DNA of 64,000 bases from Ensifer sp. WSM1721. Lineage in GTDB: Bacteria; Pseudomonadota; Alphaproteobacteria; Rhizobiales; Rhizobiaceae. The notes under the pieces are model-generated. The model was not told the origin of the DNA, searched no databases, and saw only the letters and a program-made list of their open reading frames with translations. Of this stretch, positions 16,791 to 25,930 are shown piece by piece. Location of the stretch: positions 186,001-250,000 of the forward strand of contig NZ_CP165783.1 of NCBI RefSeq assembly GCF_000513895.2, in the 5' to 3' direction. The translations under genes and the position numbers were made by a program. How positions within the stretch are numbered: position 1 is the stretch's first letter; each line of letters starts with the position of its first letter.

Positions 16791-18794
16791 TCACTCGAAC
16801 TCCATGATCAGTTCATCCACCGCGAGGCTCGCGCCGGCATTGATCGCCACGCGTTTCACCGTCGCGCGCCTTTCCGCCCTTAGGATGTTTTCCATCTTCA
16901 TTGCCTCGACGACGGCGATCGCCTGTCCTGCCTCGACGGTGTCGCCCGCCTTGACCGCGATCGAGGTAACGACGCCCGGCATCGGGCAAAGCAGCATCTT
17001 CGACGTGTCCGGCGGCGATTTCTTCGGCATCAGCCGGGCGAGCTCGGCGACCCGCGGGTTTCTCACCCGCGCCATGACGTCGATCCCGCGCCAGCGCAGC
17101 CGGATTCCGGTTCCGACGAGATCGACCTTCACGGCCATTTGATGATTGTCGATGTTGAAGGTGGCGAGCGTGCGGCCCGGCACCCAATCGGTCGCGGCCG
17201 AAATGGTGCCGCCGCCCGCGAAACGGATGTAGGTGCCATCGGCCGAGGCTTCGACCGTCAGCTCGAATTCGCGTTCGCCGAGGCGGGCCACCCATTCGTG
17301 GCCGACAATGCGGCGATGGTTGCCGATCGTACCGGAGATCCGGCTGGCGCGTTCCTGTAGCGCCTGGTTGATGATCCCCGCCACTGCGGCGAGCTTTCTC
17401 GCCGATACCTCATCCGGTTCCACGTTGCGGAAGCCGTCGGCAAATTCCTCCGCGATATAGGCGGTGGTTAGCCGCCCCTCGCGGAAACGCTCCTGCTGCA
17501 TTACGGCGGAAAGGAAGGGCAGGTTGTGGCCGATGCCCTCGACCTCGAAAGCGTCGAGCGCATCCGCCATCGCCTCGACCGCCGTCGTCCGGTCCGGCCC
17601 CCAGGTGCAGAGTTTGGCGATCATCGGATCGTAGTACATCGAGATCTCGCCGCCTTCGAAGACGCCGGTGTCGTTGCGGATGACGGTGCCATCCTGCTGA
17701 CGTCCTTCCTCCGGCGGCCGGTAGCGCGTCAGCCGGCCGATCGACGGCAGGAAATTGCGGTAGGGGTCTTCGGCGTAGAGCCGGCTTTCGATCGCCCAGC
17801 CGTCGAGCTTCACGTCCTTCTGGCCGAAAGAGAGTTTCTCGCCGGCGGCGACGCGGATCATCTGTTCGACCAGATCGAGGCCGGTGACGAGCTCCGTCAC
17901 CGGATGCTCTACCTGCAGCCGGGTGTTCATTTCGAGGAAGTAGAAATTGCGCTTCGCGTCGACGATGAATTCGACCGTGCCGGCCGAGTGATAGCCGACG
18001 GCCTTGGCAAGTGCCACCGCCTGCTCCCCCATGGCACGGCGCGTCTTCTCGTCGAGGAAGGGTGAGGGCGCCTCCTCGATGACCTTCTGGTTCCGCCGCT
18101 GGATCGAGCATTCCCGCTCGCCGAGATAGAGGACATTGCCATGCTTGTCGCCGAGCACCTGAATCTCGATATGGCGCGGCTCGGTCACGAATTTCTCGAT
18201 GAAGATGCGGTCGTCGCCGAAGGAGCTCTTCGCCTCGTTCTTCGACGACTGGAAGCCCTCGCGCGCCTCGCGCTCGTTCCAGGCAATCCGCATGCCCTTG
18301 CCGCCGCCGCCGGCCGACGCCTTGATCATCACGGGGAAGCCGATCGAGGAGGCAATCCGCACCGCCTCGTCGGCGTCCTCGATCAGGCCCATATGGCCGG
18401 GAACGGTGGAGACGCCGGCTTTCGCTGCCAGCTTCTTCGAGGTGATCTTGTCGCCCATCGCCTCGATTGCCTTGACCGGCGGGCCGATGAAGGTGACGCC
18501 CTCCTTCTCCAGCGCCTTGGCGAAGGCGGCGTTTTCGGAAAGGAAGCCATAGCCCGGATGGACGGCATCCGCGCCGGTATTGCGCACCGCATCAAGGATC
18601 TTGTCGATGACGATATAGGACTGGCTGGAGGGCGAGGGGCCGATATGGACGGCCTCGTCCGCCATGCGCACATGCATGGCGTCGCGGTCGGCATCCGAAT
18701 AGACGGCGACGGTCGGAACTCCGAGCTTCTTGGCGGTGCGGATCACGCGGCAGGCGATCTCGCCGCGATTGGCGATGAGGATTTTATTGAACAT
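16791..18794 (-). CDS. pccA: Propionyl-CoA carboxylase alpha (biotin) subunit
   Basis: 667 residues. The N-terminal biotin carboxylase (MFNKILIANRGEIACRVIRT, the Gly-rich ATP loop KASAGGGGKGMRIAW, NTRLQVEHPVTE) is followed by the biotinyl domain with the biotin-carrying Lys in VVEAMKMEN close to the C-terminus. It forms the carboxylase with PccB, encoded upstream on the same strand. A 95-residue membrane protein gene lies between them. Acetyl- or methylcrotonyl-CoA carboxylase are alternatives, but the adjacent mutase favours propionyl-CoA. Confidence 0.95.
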   Translation of the reverse strand: MFNKILIANRGEIACRVIRTAKKLGVPTVAVYSDADRDAMHVRMADEAVHIGPSPSSQSYIVIDKILDAVRNTGADAVHPGYGFLSENAAFAKALEKEGVTFIGPPVKAIEAMGDKITSKKLAAKAGVSTVPGHMGLIEDADEAVRIASSIGFPVMIKASAGGGGKGMRIAWNEREAREGFQSSKNEAKSSFGDDRIFIEKFVTEPRHIEIQVLGDKHGNVLYLGERECSIQRRNQKVIEEAPSPFLDEKTRRAMGEQAVALAKAVGYHSAGTVEFIVDAKRNFYFLEMNTRLQVEHPVTELVTGLDLVEQMIRVAAGEKLSFGQKDVKLDGWAIESRLYAEDPYRNFLPSIGRLTRYRPPEEGRQQDGTVIRNDTGVFEGGEISMYYDPMIAKLCTWGPDRTTAVEAMADALDAFEVEGIGHNLPFLSAVMQQERFREGRLTTAYIAEEFADGFRNVEPDEVSARKLAAVAGIINQALQERASRISGTIGNHRRIVGHEWVARLGEREFELTVEASADGTYIRFAGGGTISAATDWVPGRTLATFNIDNHQMAVKVDLVGTGIRLRWRGIDVMARVRNPRVAELARLMPKKSPPDTSKMLLCPMPGVVTSIAVKAGDTVEAGQAIAVVEAMKMENILRAERRATVKRVAINAGASLAVDELIMEFE

Positions 18795-18823
18795 ACGTTT
18801 CTCTTTGAATCCTTTCCGTCGCG

Positions 18824-19111
18824 TCAGCGCCTGAATTTCCGCCGGTAGGGCAGCAAGGCAATCGATGAGGCTGCCGCCGCGCCGCCAAAAACAAGCGCGA
18901 AAGGGACAAGCACCGTGGCTGTAGCCAGCAGGGGATCGGTTGAACGTGCGATCAGTGTGCCGACCGTGCCGATGTCGAGCCAGATCAGCGCGCCAGCGGT
19001 GGCCACACCGACGAGCACGCCGTAAAGGCAGTTGAGGGCCATGTAGCGCAGCATCCGCCCATGATCGCGGCGGGCTTCAGGCGTCATCTTTGTTTTCGGC
19101 TCCGGTCTCAT
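18824..19111 (-). CDS. Small membrane protein within the pcc operon
   Basis: 95 residues with two predicted transmembrane helices (about residues 22-46 and 60-86) and charged ends (MRPEPKTKMTPEARRDHGRM, LLPYRRKFRR). It sits between pccB and pccA with gaps of 11 and 29 bases, so it is surely co-transcribed. I recall similar small proteins at the same place in other rhizobial pcc operons. Function is unknown; no enzyme motif is visible. Confidence 0.8.
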   Translation of the reverse strand: MRPEPKTKMTPEARRDHGRMLRYMALNCLYGVLVGVATAGALIWLDIGTVGTLIARSTDPLLATATVLVPFALVFGGAAAASSIALLPYRRKFRR

Positions 19112-19122
19112 GGCGCGCTCCG

Positions 19123-20655
19123 TCAGAGCGGAATCGTGTCGTGCTTGCGCCAGCGGGTCTCGACTTGCTTGTTGCGCAGCGAAGCGAAGGCGCGGGCGAT
19201 ACGGCGGCGCGAGGAGTGCGGCATGATCACCTCGTCGATGAAGCCGCGTTCGGCGGCGACGAAGGGGTTGGCGAAGCGCGCCTCGTATTCCTTCGTCCGC
19301 GCGGCGATTTTGTCGGGGTCGTCGAGTTCGGAGCGGTAAAGGATCTCGGTTGCGCCCTTGGCGCCCATCACCGCAATCTCGGCCGTCGGCCAGGCATAGT
19401 TGACGTCGGCGCCGATGTGCTTCGAAGCCATGACGTCATAGGCGCCGCCATAGGCTTTCCGCGTGATCAGCGTCACCATGGGCACGGTCGCCTGGCTATA
19501 GGCGAAGAGCAGCTTGGCGCCGTGCTTGATGACGCCGCCATATTCCTGCGCCGTGCCCGGCAGGAAGCCAGGTACATCGACGAGCGTCAGGATCGGAATC
19601 GAGAAGGCGTCGCAGAAGCGCACGAAGCGGGCCGCTTTCCGCGACGAATCGATGTCGAGGCAACCGGCGAGCACCATCGGCTGATTGGCGACGACGCCGA
19701 CCGACTGGCCCTCGATGCGGATGAAGCCGACGATGATGTTGCGGGCGAAGCTCGCCTGCAGCTCGAAGAAGTCGCCCTCGTCGGCAATAGCGAGGATCAG
19801 TTCCTTCATGTCGTAGGGCTTGGCGGCACTGTCCGGGATCAGGCTGTCGAGTCGCATCTCTATGCGCGCGGGATCGTCGTGGAAGGGCCGGACCGGCGGC
19901 TTCTCGCGGTTGTTCAAGGGCAGGAAATCGAAGAGCAGCCGCACGTGCTCGAGCGCTTCGATGTCGTTCTCGTAGGCGCCGTCGGCGACAGAGGATTTCG
20001 TCGTGTGCGTACGCGCGCCGCCGAGCTCCTCCGCCGTTACGATCTCGTTCGTCACCGTCTTCACGACATCCGGTCCGGTCACGAACATGTAGGACGAATC
20101 GCGCACCATGAAGATGAAGTCGGTCATGGCTGGCGAATAGACCGCGCCGCCGGCGCACGGCCCCATGATCACCGAGATCTGTGGGATGACGCCGGAGACC
20201 TCGGCGTTGCGGCGGAAGACCTCGGCATAACCGGCAAGCGATGCGACGCCCTCTTGAATGCGGGCGCCGCCGGAGTCGTTAAGACCGATGACCGGCGCGC
20301 CGTTGCGCGCCGCCATGTCCATGATCTTGCAGATTTTCTGGGCATGCGTCTCGGAGAGCGAGCCGCCGAGCACGGTAAAGTCCTGAGAAAAGACATAGAC
20401 CTGCCGGCCGTTGATCGTGCCCCAGCCGGTGACGACGCCGTCGCCAGCGATCTTCTGGTTCTCCATGCCGAAGTCGACGCAGCGGTGCGTGACATACATG
20501 TCGTATTCTTCGAAGGAGCCCTCGTCGAGCAGCACGTCGATGCGCTCGCGGGCCGTCAGCTTGCCCTTGCCGTGCTGTGCGGCGATACGGCGCTCGCCGC
20601 CGCCGACCCGAGCCTCGGCCCGGCGGGCCTCAACCTGTTCCAGTATCGCGCGCAT
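19123..20655 (-). CDS. pccB: Propionyl-CoA carboxylase beta (carboxyltransferase) subunit
   Basis: 510 residues, the normal PccB length. The carboxyltransferase motifs are clear: [57 protein letters not shown], and later [20 protein letters not shown] and [24 protein letters not shown] ribosome site precedes the ATG. It is the first gene of the pccB-membrane protein-pccA operon and is divergent from the ScfR-type regulator across 140 bases containing TTGCGAA repeats. Confidence 0.96.
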   Translation of the reverse strand: MRAILEQVEARRAEARVGGGERRIAAQHGKGKLTARERIDVLLDEGSFEEYDMYVTHRCVDFGMENQKIAGDGVVTGWGTINGRQVYVFSQDFTVLGGSLSETHAQKICKIMDMAARNGAPVIGLNDSGGARIQEGVASLAGYAEVFRRNAEVSGVIPQISVIMGPCAGGAVYSPAMTDFIFMVRDSSYMFVTGPDVVKTVTNEIVTAEELGGARTHTTKSSVADGAYENDIEALEHVRLLFDFLPLNNREKPPVRPFHDDPARIEMRLDSLIPDSAAKPYDMKELILAIADEGDFFELQASFARNIIVGFIRIEGQSVGVVANQPMVLAGCLDIDSSRKAARFVRFCDAFSIPILTLVDVPGFLPGTAQEYGGVIKHGAKLLFAYSQATVPMVTLITRKAYGGAYDVMASKHIGADVNYAWPTAEIAVMGAKGATEILYRSELDDPDKIAARTKEYEARFANPFVAAERGFIDEVIMPHSSRRRIARAFASLRNKQVETRWRKHDTIPL

Positions 20656-20699
20656 CGGTCTCCTCCCGTTTTATTTGATTGTGCAGAGGCTTGTCGGCC

Positions 20700-20794
20700 T
20701 TCGCAATAGCGCCGAAGACTGGATGGCAAAACAGCCGATGATGTGCAAATGTGGAATGTACAAAAATGTGAAATGTAAATTGCGAAGTTGCGAA
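20700..20794 (+). promoter_or_regulatory. TTGCGAA repeats in the pccB/regulator divergent promoter
   Basis: Two adjacent copies of TTGCGAA (20780-20786 and 20788-20794) end one base before the regulator's start codon, and an inverted copy TTCGCAA lies at 20700-20706 near the pccB side. Regulators of the RamB/PccR/ScfR type are known to bind TTTGCAAA-like sites next to their own and pcc genes, so these are candidate autoregulatory and pcc-control sites. The region also has four AATGT repeats between 20755 and 20780. Confidence 0.6.
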
Positions 20795-20795
20795 C

Positions 20796-22214
20796 ATGGC
20801 GATCGGCAAGCTCTATATCGGCCGCAAAGTCAGAGACCTCCGGGAAGCGAAGCGGATGACGCAGGGGCAGTTCGCCGAGCGGATTGGCATCTCGACGAGC
20901 TACCTGAACCAGATCGAGAACAACCAGCGGCCGGTCTCCGCGGCAGTGCTGCTGGCGCTCGCGGAGAAGTTTCAGATCGACATTGCCGAGCTCTCGTCCG
21001 GTGAAAGCGACCGGTTGCTGTCGGCGCTTTCGGAGGCCTTGAGCGACCCCTTGTTCGAGACCTATTCGCCGAGCCTGCAGGAACTGAAGCTCGTCGCCCA
21101 GAACGCGCCGGGGCTGGCGCATGCGCTGATTGCCTGCCATCAGGCCTATCGGCGCAACAGCGAACAGCTCGCGAGCATCGACGATACCATCGGCCGCGGC
21201 GCCTCCTTTGTCGAGACGACCCCTTACGAGGAGGTGCGCGACTTCTTCCATTTCGTCGACAACTACATCCACGAGATCGACACCGTGGCCGAAGCGCTTG
21301 CAGGCGAGCTGGGCCTCGGCGATGGCGACAACCACGCGGCACTTGCGAGCTATCTCGAGGAGCGGCATGGCGTGCGCGTCGTGCGGGGCGCGGCCGGCGA
21401 CGAGGCGATCCGCCGCTTCGATCCGCGCGCCCGCATCCTGACCCTGAACCCCTATGCCCCAGCGGCGACGCGCGACTTCCAGCTGGCGCTGCAGATTGCC
21501 CAGCTTCACGCCCGCGAGGAGATCGACCGGGTGGCGGGAAGCGCCGGCTTTCGCACGGAAGAGGCCTACGAGATCTGCCGCATCGGCCTGCAGAACTATT
21601 TCGCCGGCGCGTTGGTCCTGCCCTATCAACCGTTCCTGAAAGCCGCGCGCGAATTGCGCCACGATATCGAGCTGCTTGCCGGCCGTTTCGGCGCGTCGCT
21701 GGAGCAGGTCTGCCACCGCCTTTCGACGCTGCAGCGGCCGGGGCAGAAGGGCATACCGATCTTCTTCGCGCGCATCGACCGGGCGGGTAACATCACCAAG
21801 CGCCACAGCGCCGCCAAGCTGCAATTCGCTCGTTTCGGCGCAGCCTGCCCGCTCTGGAACGTGCATCAGGCCTTCGAAACACCGGGCCGGATCATCCGCC
21901 AGCTCGCCGAGACGCCGGACGGGGTGCGCTACCTCTGTCTCGCCACCCAGATCACCAAGGGTGGTGGCGGCTACCGCGCCGCCCATCCACGCTACGCGCT
22001 CGCGCTTGGCTGCGAGATCTCCTATGCCGATGCCTTCGTCTATGCCGACGACATGGACCTCGGCAACCGCGCCGCCTTCGATCCAATCGGCATCTCCTGT
22101 CGCATCTGCGAGCGCACCAAATGTGCAAGCCGCGCCGTGCCGCCATTGAAGCGTAAGCTGATTGTCGATCATGACATGCGGGGCGCTCTGCCGTATCGTT
22201 TGAGCGAGAGGTGA
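20796..22214 (+). CDS. XRE-family short-chain fatty acyl regulator (ScfR/PccR type)
   Basis: 472 residues. An XRE helix-turn-helix at residues about 8-62 (VRDLREAKRMTQGQFAERIG, STSYLNQIENNQRPVS) is followed by a large domain with the degenerate ImmA/IrrE-like segment QIAQLHAREEIDRVAG and a C-terminal Cys-containing DUF2083-like domain (GISCRICERTKCASRAVPP). This is the architecture of regulators of propionate and short-chain acyl metabolism such as PccR and RamB. It is divergent from pccB and upstream of valine-degradation genes. There is no clear ribosome site because TTGCGAA repeats occupy the position, which suggests autoregulation. Confidence 0.88.
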   Translation: MAIGKLYIGRKVRDLREAKRMTQGQFAERIGISTSYLNQIENNQRPVSAAVLLALAEKFQIDIAELSSGESDRLLSALSEALSDPLFETYSPSLQELKLVAQNAPGLAHALIACHQAYRRNSEQLASIDDTIGRGASFVETTPYEEVRDFFHFVDNYIHEIDTVAEALAGELGLGDGDNHAALASYLEERHGVRVVRGAAGDEAIRRFDPRARILTLNPYAPAATRDFQLALQIAQLHAREEIDRVAGSAGFRTEEAYEICRIGLQNYFAGALVLPYQPFLKAARELRHDIELLAGRFGASLEQVCHRLSTLQRPGQKGIPIFFARIDRAGNITKRHSAAKLQFARFGAACPLWNVHQAFETPGRIIRQLAETPDGVRYLCLATQITKGGGGYRAAHPRYALALGCEISYADAFVYADDMDLGNRAAFDPIGISCRICERTKCASRAVPPLKRKLIVDHDMRGALPYRLSER

Positions 22215-22231
22215 GCCGCCTCGTTCTCTCG

Positions 22232-22253
22232 ATCTGTTCGTTTTTGAACAGAT
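22232..22253 (+). terminator. Palindrome after the regulator gene
   Basis: ATCTGTTC and GAACAGAT form a perfect eight-base inverted repeat around a GTTTTT loop, 17 bases after the regulator stop and about 90 bases before the acyl-CoA dehydrogenase gene. It could be a weak terminator or an operator; there is no T-run after the stem. Confidence 0.4.
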
Positions 22254-22340
22254 ACTGTGAGAATTTGCGTCTGTGCCTGTGCGATGTTTGATGTAACTAC
22301 AGCGCCACAGCATCAATATGCCGGTCAGGGAGGACAGCAT

Positions 22341-23483
22341 ATGGATTTTCGCCTGTCGGAGGAGCAGCAAGCCATCCGCGCGGTGGCGTTCGATTTCGCG
22401 CGGGATGAGCTCGCGCCCCATGCGATCGATTGGGATCAGGAGAAGCATTTTCCGGTAGAGACTTTGCGGGCCGCCGCAGCGCTCGGAATGGCCGGCATCT
22501 ATGTCCGCGACGACATCGGCGGCACGGGCTTGGCGCGCCTCGACGCCGCGATGATCATCGAGGCGCTTGCAACCGGCTGCCCATCGATCGCTTCCTTCGT
22601 TTCGATCCACAATATGTGCGCCGGCATGATCGATCGCTATGGCACGGAGGAGCAGCGCCAGCGGCTTCTTCCGCCGCTCTTAACGATGGAGACGCTCGCG
22701 AGCTACTGCCTGACGGAGCCCGGTTCCGGCTCGGACGCGGCAGCGCTCAAGACCAAGGCGGTGAGGGACGGTGACGCCTATCTCCTGACCGGTCAGAAGC
22801 AGTTCATTTCCGGCGCAGGCGAATCTGGTCTCTACATCGTCATGGCGCGCACCGGCGAGGAGGGGCCAAAGGGCATTTCCGCCTTCGTCGTCGAGAAGGA
22901 TGTGCCGGGCCTCACTTTCGGTGCCAACGAGAAGAAGATGGGCTGGCACGCCCAGCCGACCCGTGCAGTGATGCTCGACAATGTCCGCGTGCCGGCGGAG
23001 AACCGGCTGGGAGCGGAGGGCGAAGGCTTCAAGATCGCCATGGCCGGCCTCGATGGTGGCCGGCTCAACATCGCCGCCGCCTCGCTCGGCGGCGCGCAGG
23101 CTGCGTTCGACAAGGCGCTCGCTTATGTCCAGGAGCGGCGTGCCTTTGGGCGTGCCATCGGCGAATTCCAGGCGCTGCAGTTCCGTCTCGCCGACATGGC
23201 GACGGACCTCGAAATCGCCCGCACCTTCCTCTGGCGGGCGGCCGCCGCGCTCGACGCCGGAGATCCGGAGGCGACCAAGCTCTGCGCCATGGCCAAACGC
23301 TTCGTCACAGATCGCTGCTTTGCCGTTGCCAACGACGCGCTGCAATTGCATGGCGGCTACGGCTATCTCGCCGACTATGGCATCGAGAAGATTGTCAGGG
23401 ACCTGCGGGTGCACCAGATACTCGAAGGCACCAACGAGATCATGCGGCTGATCGTGTCGCGCGCCATCATGGGACGGAAATAG
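22341..23483 (+). CDS. Acyl-CoA dehydrogenase, probably isobutyryl-CoA dehydrogenase
   Basis: 380 residues with the three ACAD domains: MDFRLSEEQQAIRAVAFDFA at the start, the FAD-binding YCLTEPGSGSDAAALKTKA, and the C-terminal IGEFQALQFRLADMATDLEI and HQILEGTNEIMRLIVSRAI with the catalytic Glu. The ATG at 22341 has GGGAGGAC upstream; the longer ORF from 22257 is unsupported. It is followed by 3-hydroxyisobutyryl-CoA hydrolase and mmsB, so isobutyryl-CoA from valine is the likely substrate. Confidence 0.9.
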   Translation: MDFRLSEEQQAIRAVAFDFARDELAPHAIDWDQEKHFPVETLRAAAALGMAGIYVRDDIGGTGLARLDAAMIIEALATGCPSIASFVSIHNMCAGMIDRYGTEEQRQRLLPPLLTMETLASYCLTEPGSGSDAAALKTKAVRDGDAYLLTGQKQFISGAGESGLYIVMARTGEEGPKGISAFVVEKDVPGLTFGANEKKMGWHAQPTRAVMLDNVRVPAENRLGAEGEGFKIAMAGLDGGRLNIAAASLGGAQAAFDKALAYVQERRAFGRAIGEFQALQFRLADMATDLEIARTFLWRAAAALDAGDPEATKLCAMAKRFVTDRCFAVANDALQLHGGYGYLADYGIEKIVRDLRVHQILEGTNEIMRLIVSRAIMGRK

Positions 23484-23495
23484 GAAGGATTTTCC

Positions 23496-24602
23496 ATGGA
23501 GATGCAGACCACGCTTCCGGAGGTCATCGTCGAGCGGCAAGGCGCGATCGGCAGGCTGCGGCTCAATCGGCCGCGCGCGCTGAACAGTCTCAACCTGGCG
23601 ATGATCCGGGCAATTGCCGCGGCGCTCACCGAATTCGAGCGTGACCCGACGATCGCGGCAGTGCTCATTACCGGCGAGGGCGAGCGTGGGCTCTGCGCCG
23701 GCGGCGATATCCGCATGATCTATGAGAGCGGCCGCGAACGTCCCGAGGAGGGAGCGCAATTCTGGCGCGAGGAGTTCATCGTCAACAGCCGTATTTCCGG
23801 CTATGCCAAGCCCTATATTGCGATCATGGACGGCATCGTCATGGGCGGCGGGGTCGGCGTTTCCTCCCATGGCAGCCACCGGATCGTCACGGAGAGGACG
23901 CGGCTCGCCATGCCGGAGACGGGGATCGGTTACTTCACCGATATCGGCGCCACCTGGCTCCTGCCGCATGCGCCCGGCGAATTCGGCACCTATCTCGGAT
24001 TGACCGGACGCGATATCGGCGCTGCGGCGGCCATCCATGCTCGGCTCGCCGACAGCTTCGTTCCCTCGCATAGGTTGGGCGAACTCATTGCGGCCCTTGG
24101 CTCGCTGTCCGCCTCGGCCACGGCGGAGGATATCTCGGAGACGATCCATGCTGTCTCCAGCGAAGCGCCGGCTTCGCTGCTCCTCGACCATGTTGCGCTC
24201 ATCGATCGCTGCTTCGCCTTCGACACGGTCGAGGAGATTCTCGGCGCGCTGGAGAAGGATGGTTCGGACTTCGCGTTCGAGACGCTTGAGCTCTTGAGGA
24301 GCCGCTCCGCGATCAGCCTCAAACTGACGCTCTCGTTGCTGAGAGCCGGGCGCGCGAGCCGGGCGCTCGATGAGTGCCTCGAGCGGGAATATGCGGCGAC
24401 GCTTGGCATGCTCTCCAATCCGGATTTCTACGAGGGCGTGCGCGCCGCCGTGATCGACAAGGACCGCAATCCCAAATGGTCGGTCGGCCTGTCGGAAGTG
24501 ACGGCGGAGATGCTCGCGCGGTTCGGCAGGAATGACGGAGCGCCGCTCTTTGGCGGGGGGCGGGGACAGGCGCGGCAGACGGGCGCTTGTGACATGATTT
24601 GA
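23496..24602 (+). CDS. 3-hydroxyisobutyryl-CoA hydrolase
   Basis: 368 residues of the crotonase superfamily. Length and motifs fit HIBYL-CoA hydrolase rather than a 260-residue hydratase: RLRLNRPRALNSLNLAMIRA, GERGLCAGGDIRMIYE (oxyanion loop), AIMDGIVMGGGVGVSSHGSH, and the family-specific MPETGIGYFTDIGATWLLP. It lies 12 bases after the acyl-CoA dehydrogenase and 18 before mmsB. It frees 3-hydroxyisobutyrate in valine breakdown. Confidence 0.92.
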   Translation: MEMQTTLPEVIVERQGAIGRLRLNRPRALNSLNLAMIRAIAAALTEFERDPTIAAVLITGEGERGLCAGGDIRMIYESGRERPEEGAQFWREEFIVNSRISGYAKPYIAIMDGIVMGGGVGVSSHGSHRIVTERTRLAMPETGIGYFTDIGATWLLPHAPGEFGTYLGLTGRDIGAAAAIHARLADSFVPSHRLGELIAALGSLSASATAEDISETIHAVSSEAPASLLLDHVALIDRCFAFDTVEEILGALEKDGSDFAFETLELLRSRSAISLKLTLSLLRAGRASRALDECLEREYAATLGMLSNPDFYEGVRAAVIDKDRNPKWSVGLSEVTAEMLARFGRNDGAPLFGGGRGQARQTGACDMI

Positions 24603-24620
24603 GGTGAGGAGGAGAGGCAT

Positions 24621-25517
24621 ATGACGAAGATCGCCTTTATCGGGCTTGGCAATATGGGCGGACCGATGGCCGCCAATCTGGTGAAGGCGGGCCACGCGGT
24701 CACCGGCTTCGACCTGTCGGAAGCCTCGCGCAATGCTGCCGCGAAGACGGGCGTTTCGATAGCCGGCTCGATCGCTCAAGTCGTGCGCGAGACCGAATGC
24801 GTCGTCACCATGCTGCCGGCAAGCTCGCATGTTCTCTATGTCTGGGATGAGCTGCTCGGCTTCGTCGATCCGGGAACGCTTTTGATCGATAGCTCGACCA
24901 TCGATGTCGAAAGCGCGCGCAAGGTCCACGGATTCGCCGACAAGGCGGGCTGCCCCTCGCTCGATGCGCCGGTTTCCGGCGGCACCGCGGGAGCGGCGGC
25001 GGGCACGCTCACCTTCATGGTCGGCGGCAGCGACGGCGCCTTTTCTCGCGGTAAGCACATTCTCGAAGCCATGGGCAAGAAGATCGTCCATTGCGGCGAT
25101 GCCGGTGCCGGCCAGGCGGCGAAGATATGCAACAACATGATCCTCGGCGTCTCCATGGCCGCTGTGTGCGAGGCCTTTGTCCTCGCCGAACGGCTCGGTC
25201 TTTCCCATCAGGCGCTTTTCGACGTCGCCTCGACTTCGTCCGGCCAGTGCTGGTCCCTCACGAGCTATTGCCCGGTTCCCGGCCCGGTGCCGACTTCGCC
25301 CGCCAATAACGACTACAAGCCCGGCTTCACCGCGAGCCTGATGCTGAAGGACCTGAAGCTGTCGCAGCAAGCCGCCAGCGCGAGCGGCGCTGCGACGCCG
25401 ATGGGCGCGCAGGCGGCGCAGCTCTATAGCCTCTTCGAGAAGCTCGGCCACGGCGGCGAGGATTTTTCCGCTCTCATCCACATGCTGCGCGGCAACGAGG
25501 AGGCGAAAGCGGGATAG
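24621..25517 (+). CDS. mmsB: 3-hydroxyisobutyrate dehydrogenase
   Basis: 298 residues, standard for the family. It shows the NAD-binding KIAFIGLGNMGGPMAANLVK, the substrate motif LDAPVSGGTAGAAAGTLTFM, the catalytic Lys region GAGQAAKICNNMILGVSMAA and NNDYKPGFTASLMLKDLKLS. It oxidises 3-hydroxyisobutyrate to methylmalonate semialdehyde. The gene has a GGTGAGGAGGAG ribosome region and ends the three-gene valine operon. The next enzyme, mmsA, is not in the window. Confidence 0.95.
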   Translation: MTKIAFIGLGNMGGPMAANLVKAGHAVTGFDLSEASRNAAAKTGVSIAGSIAQVVRETECVVTMLPASSHVLYVWDELLGFVDPGTLLIDSSTIDVESARKVHGFADKAGCPSLDAPVSGGTAGAAAGTLTFMVGGSDGAFSRGKHILEAMGKKIVHCGDAGAGQAAKICNNMILGVSMAAVCEAFVLAERLGLSHQALFDVASTSSGQCWSLTSYCPVPGPVPTSPANNDYKPGFTASLMLKDLKLSQQAASASGAATPMGAQAAQLYSLFEKLGHGGEDFSALIHMLRGNEEAKAG

Positions 25518-25930
25518 CGCCTGCGGCGTCGCTACGAGGCGGTTGCGCTCCTTCGCTGCGGCGAGGCAGAGCCAGCTTGGTCTCGCTTCCTTCGAGCATG
25601 TAACTGTCACTCAGAGCAGCGACTGGCCAAGCCAAGCGGCGGCAACACGCAGCTGATCACGAATTCGGATCACCCGAGATCATGAACGTGATTGATTCTA
25701 AAGAGTTGTTGGGATGCGGGCGGAAAACCGCCTAGACTTTCCTCGTCCCGCTCCAGCGACCGGCTGCCGACGTAATACGGTCTTTGGTCCTTCACGTTAC
25801 CTCATCAAGCCAAACAATCTGCGCATTCAGAGGACGCGTTCGCTCCCTCTCTTTGCGCCACGCAACTTAATGCCGGGAACATTGCGCGAGATTGTGCATT
25901 TGAGAGAATACTAATTTAGGGAGAACAAAA
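25518..25930. other. Intergenic stretch with a small palindromic repeat
   Basis: No supported gene. At 25713-25757 there is GGGATGCGGGCGG, then AAAA, then CCGCCTAGACTTTCCTCGTCCC, with GGCGG pairing CCGCC and an outer GGGATG/CGTCCC pair. I recall this sequence type as a frequent intergenic repeat in rhizobia. The last 100 bases presumably hold the promoter of the Gly/Asp-rich protein gene. Confidence 0.5.

Noticed and set aside
19090..20709. A 539-codon plus-strand ORF
   Set aside because: Antisense shadow of pccB with no ribosome site or recognisable domain.
22680..25610. A 976-codon minus-strand ORF
   Set aside because: It is antisense to three clearly identified valine-degradation genes, shows no family motifs, and long antisense frames are expected in GC-rich codon-biased DNA.
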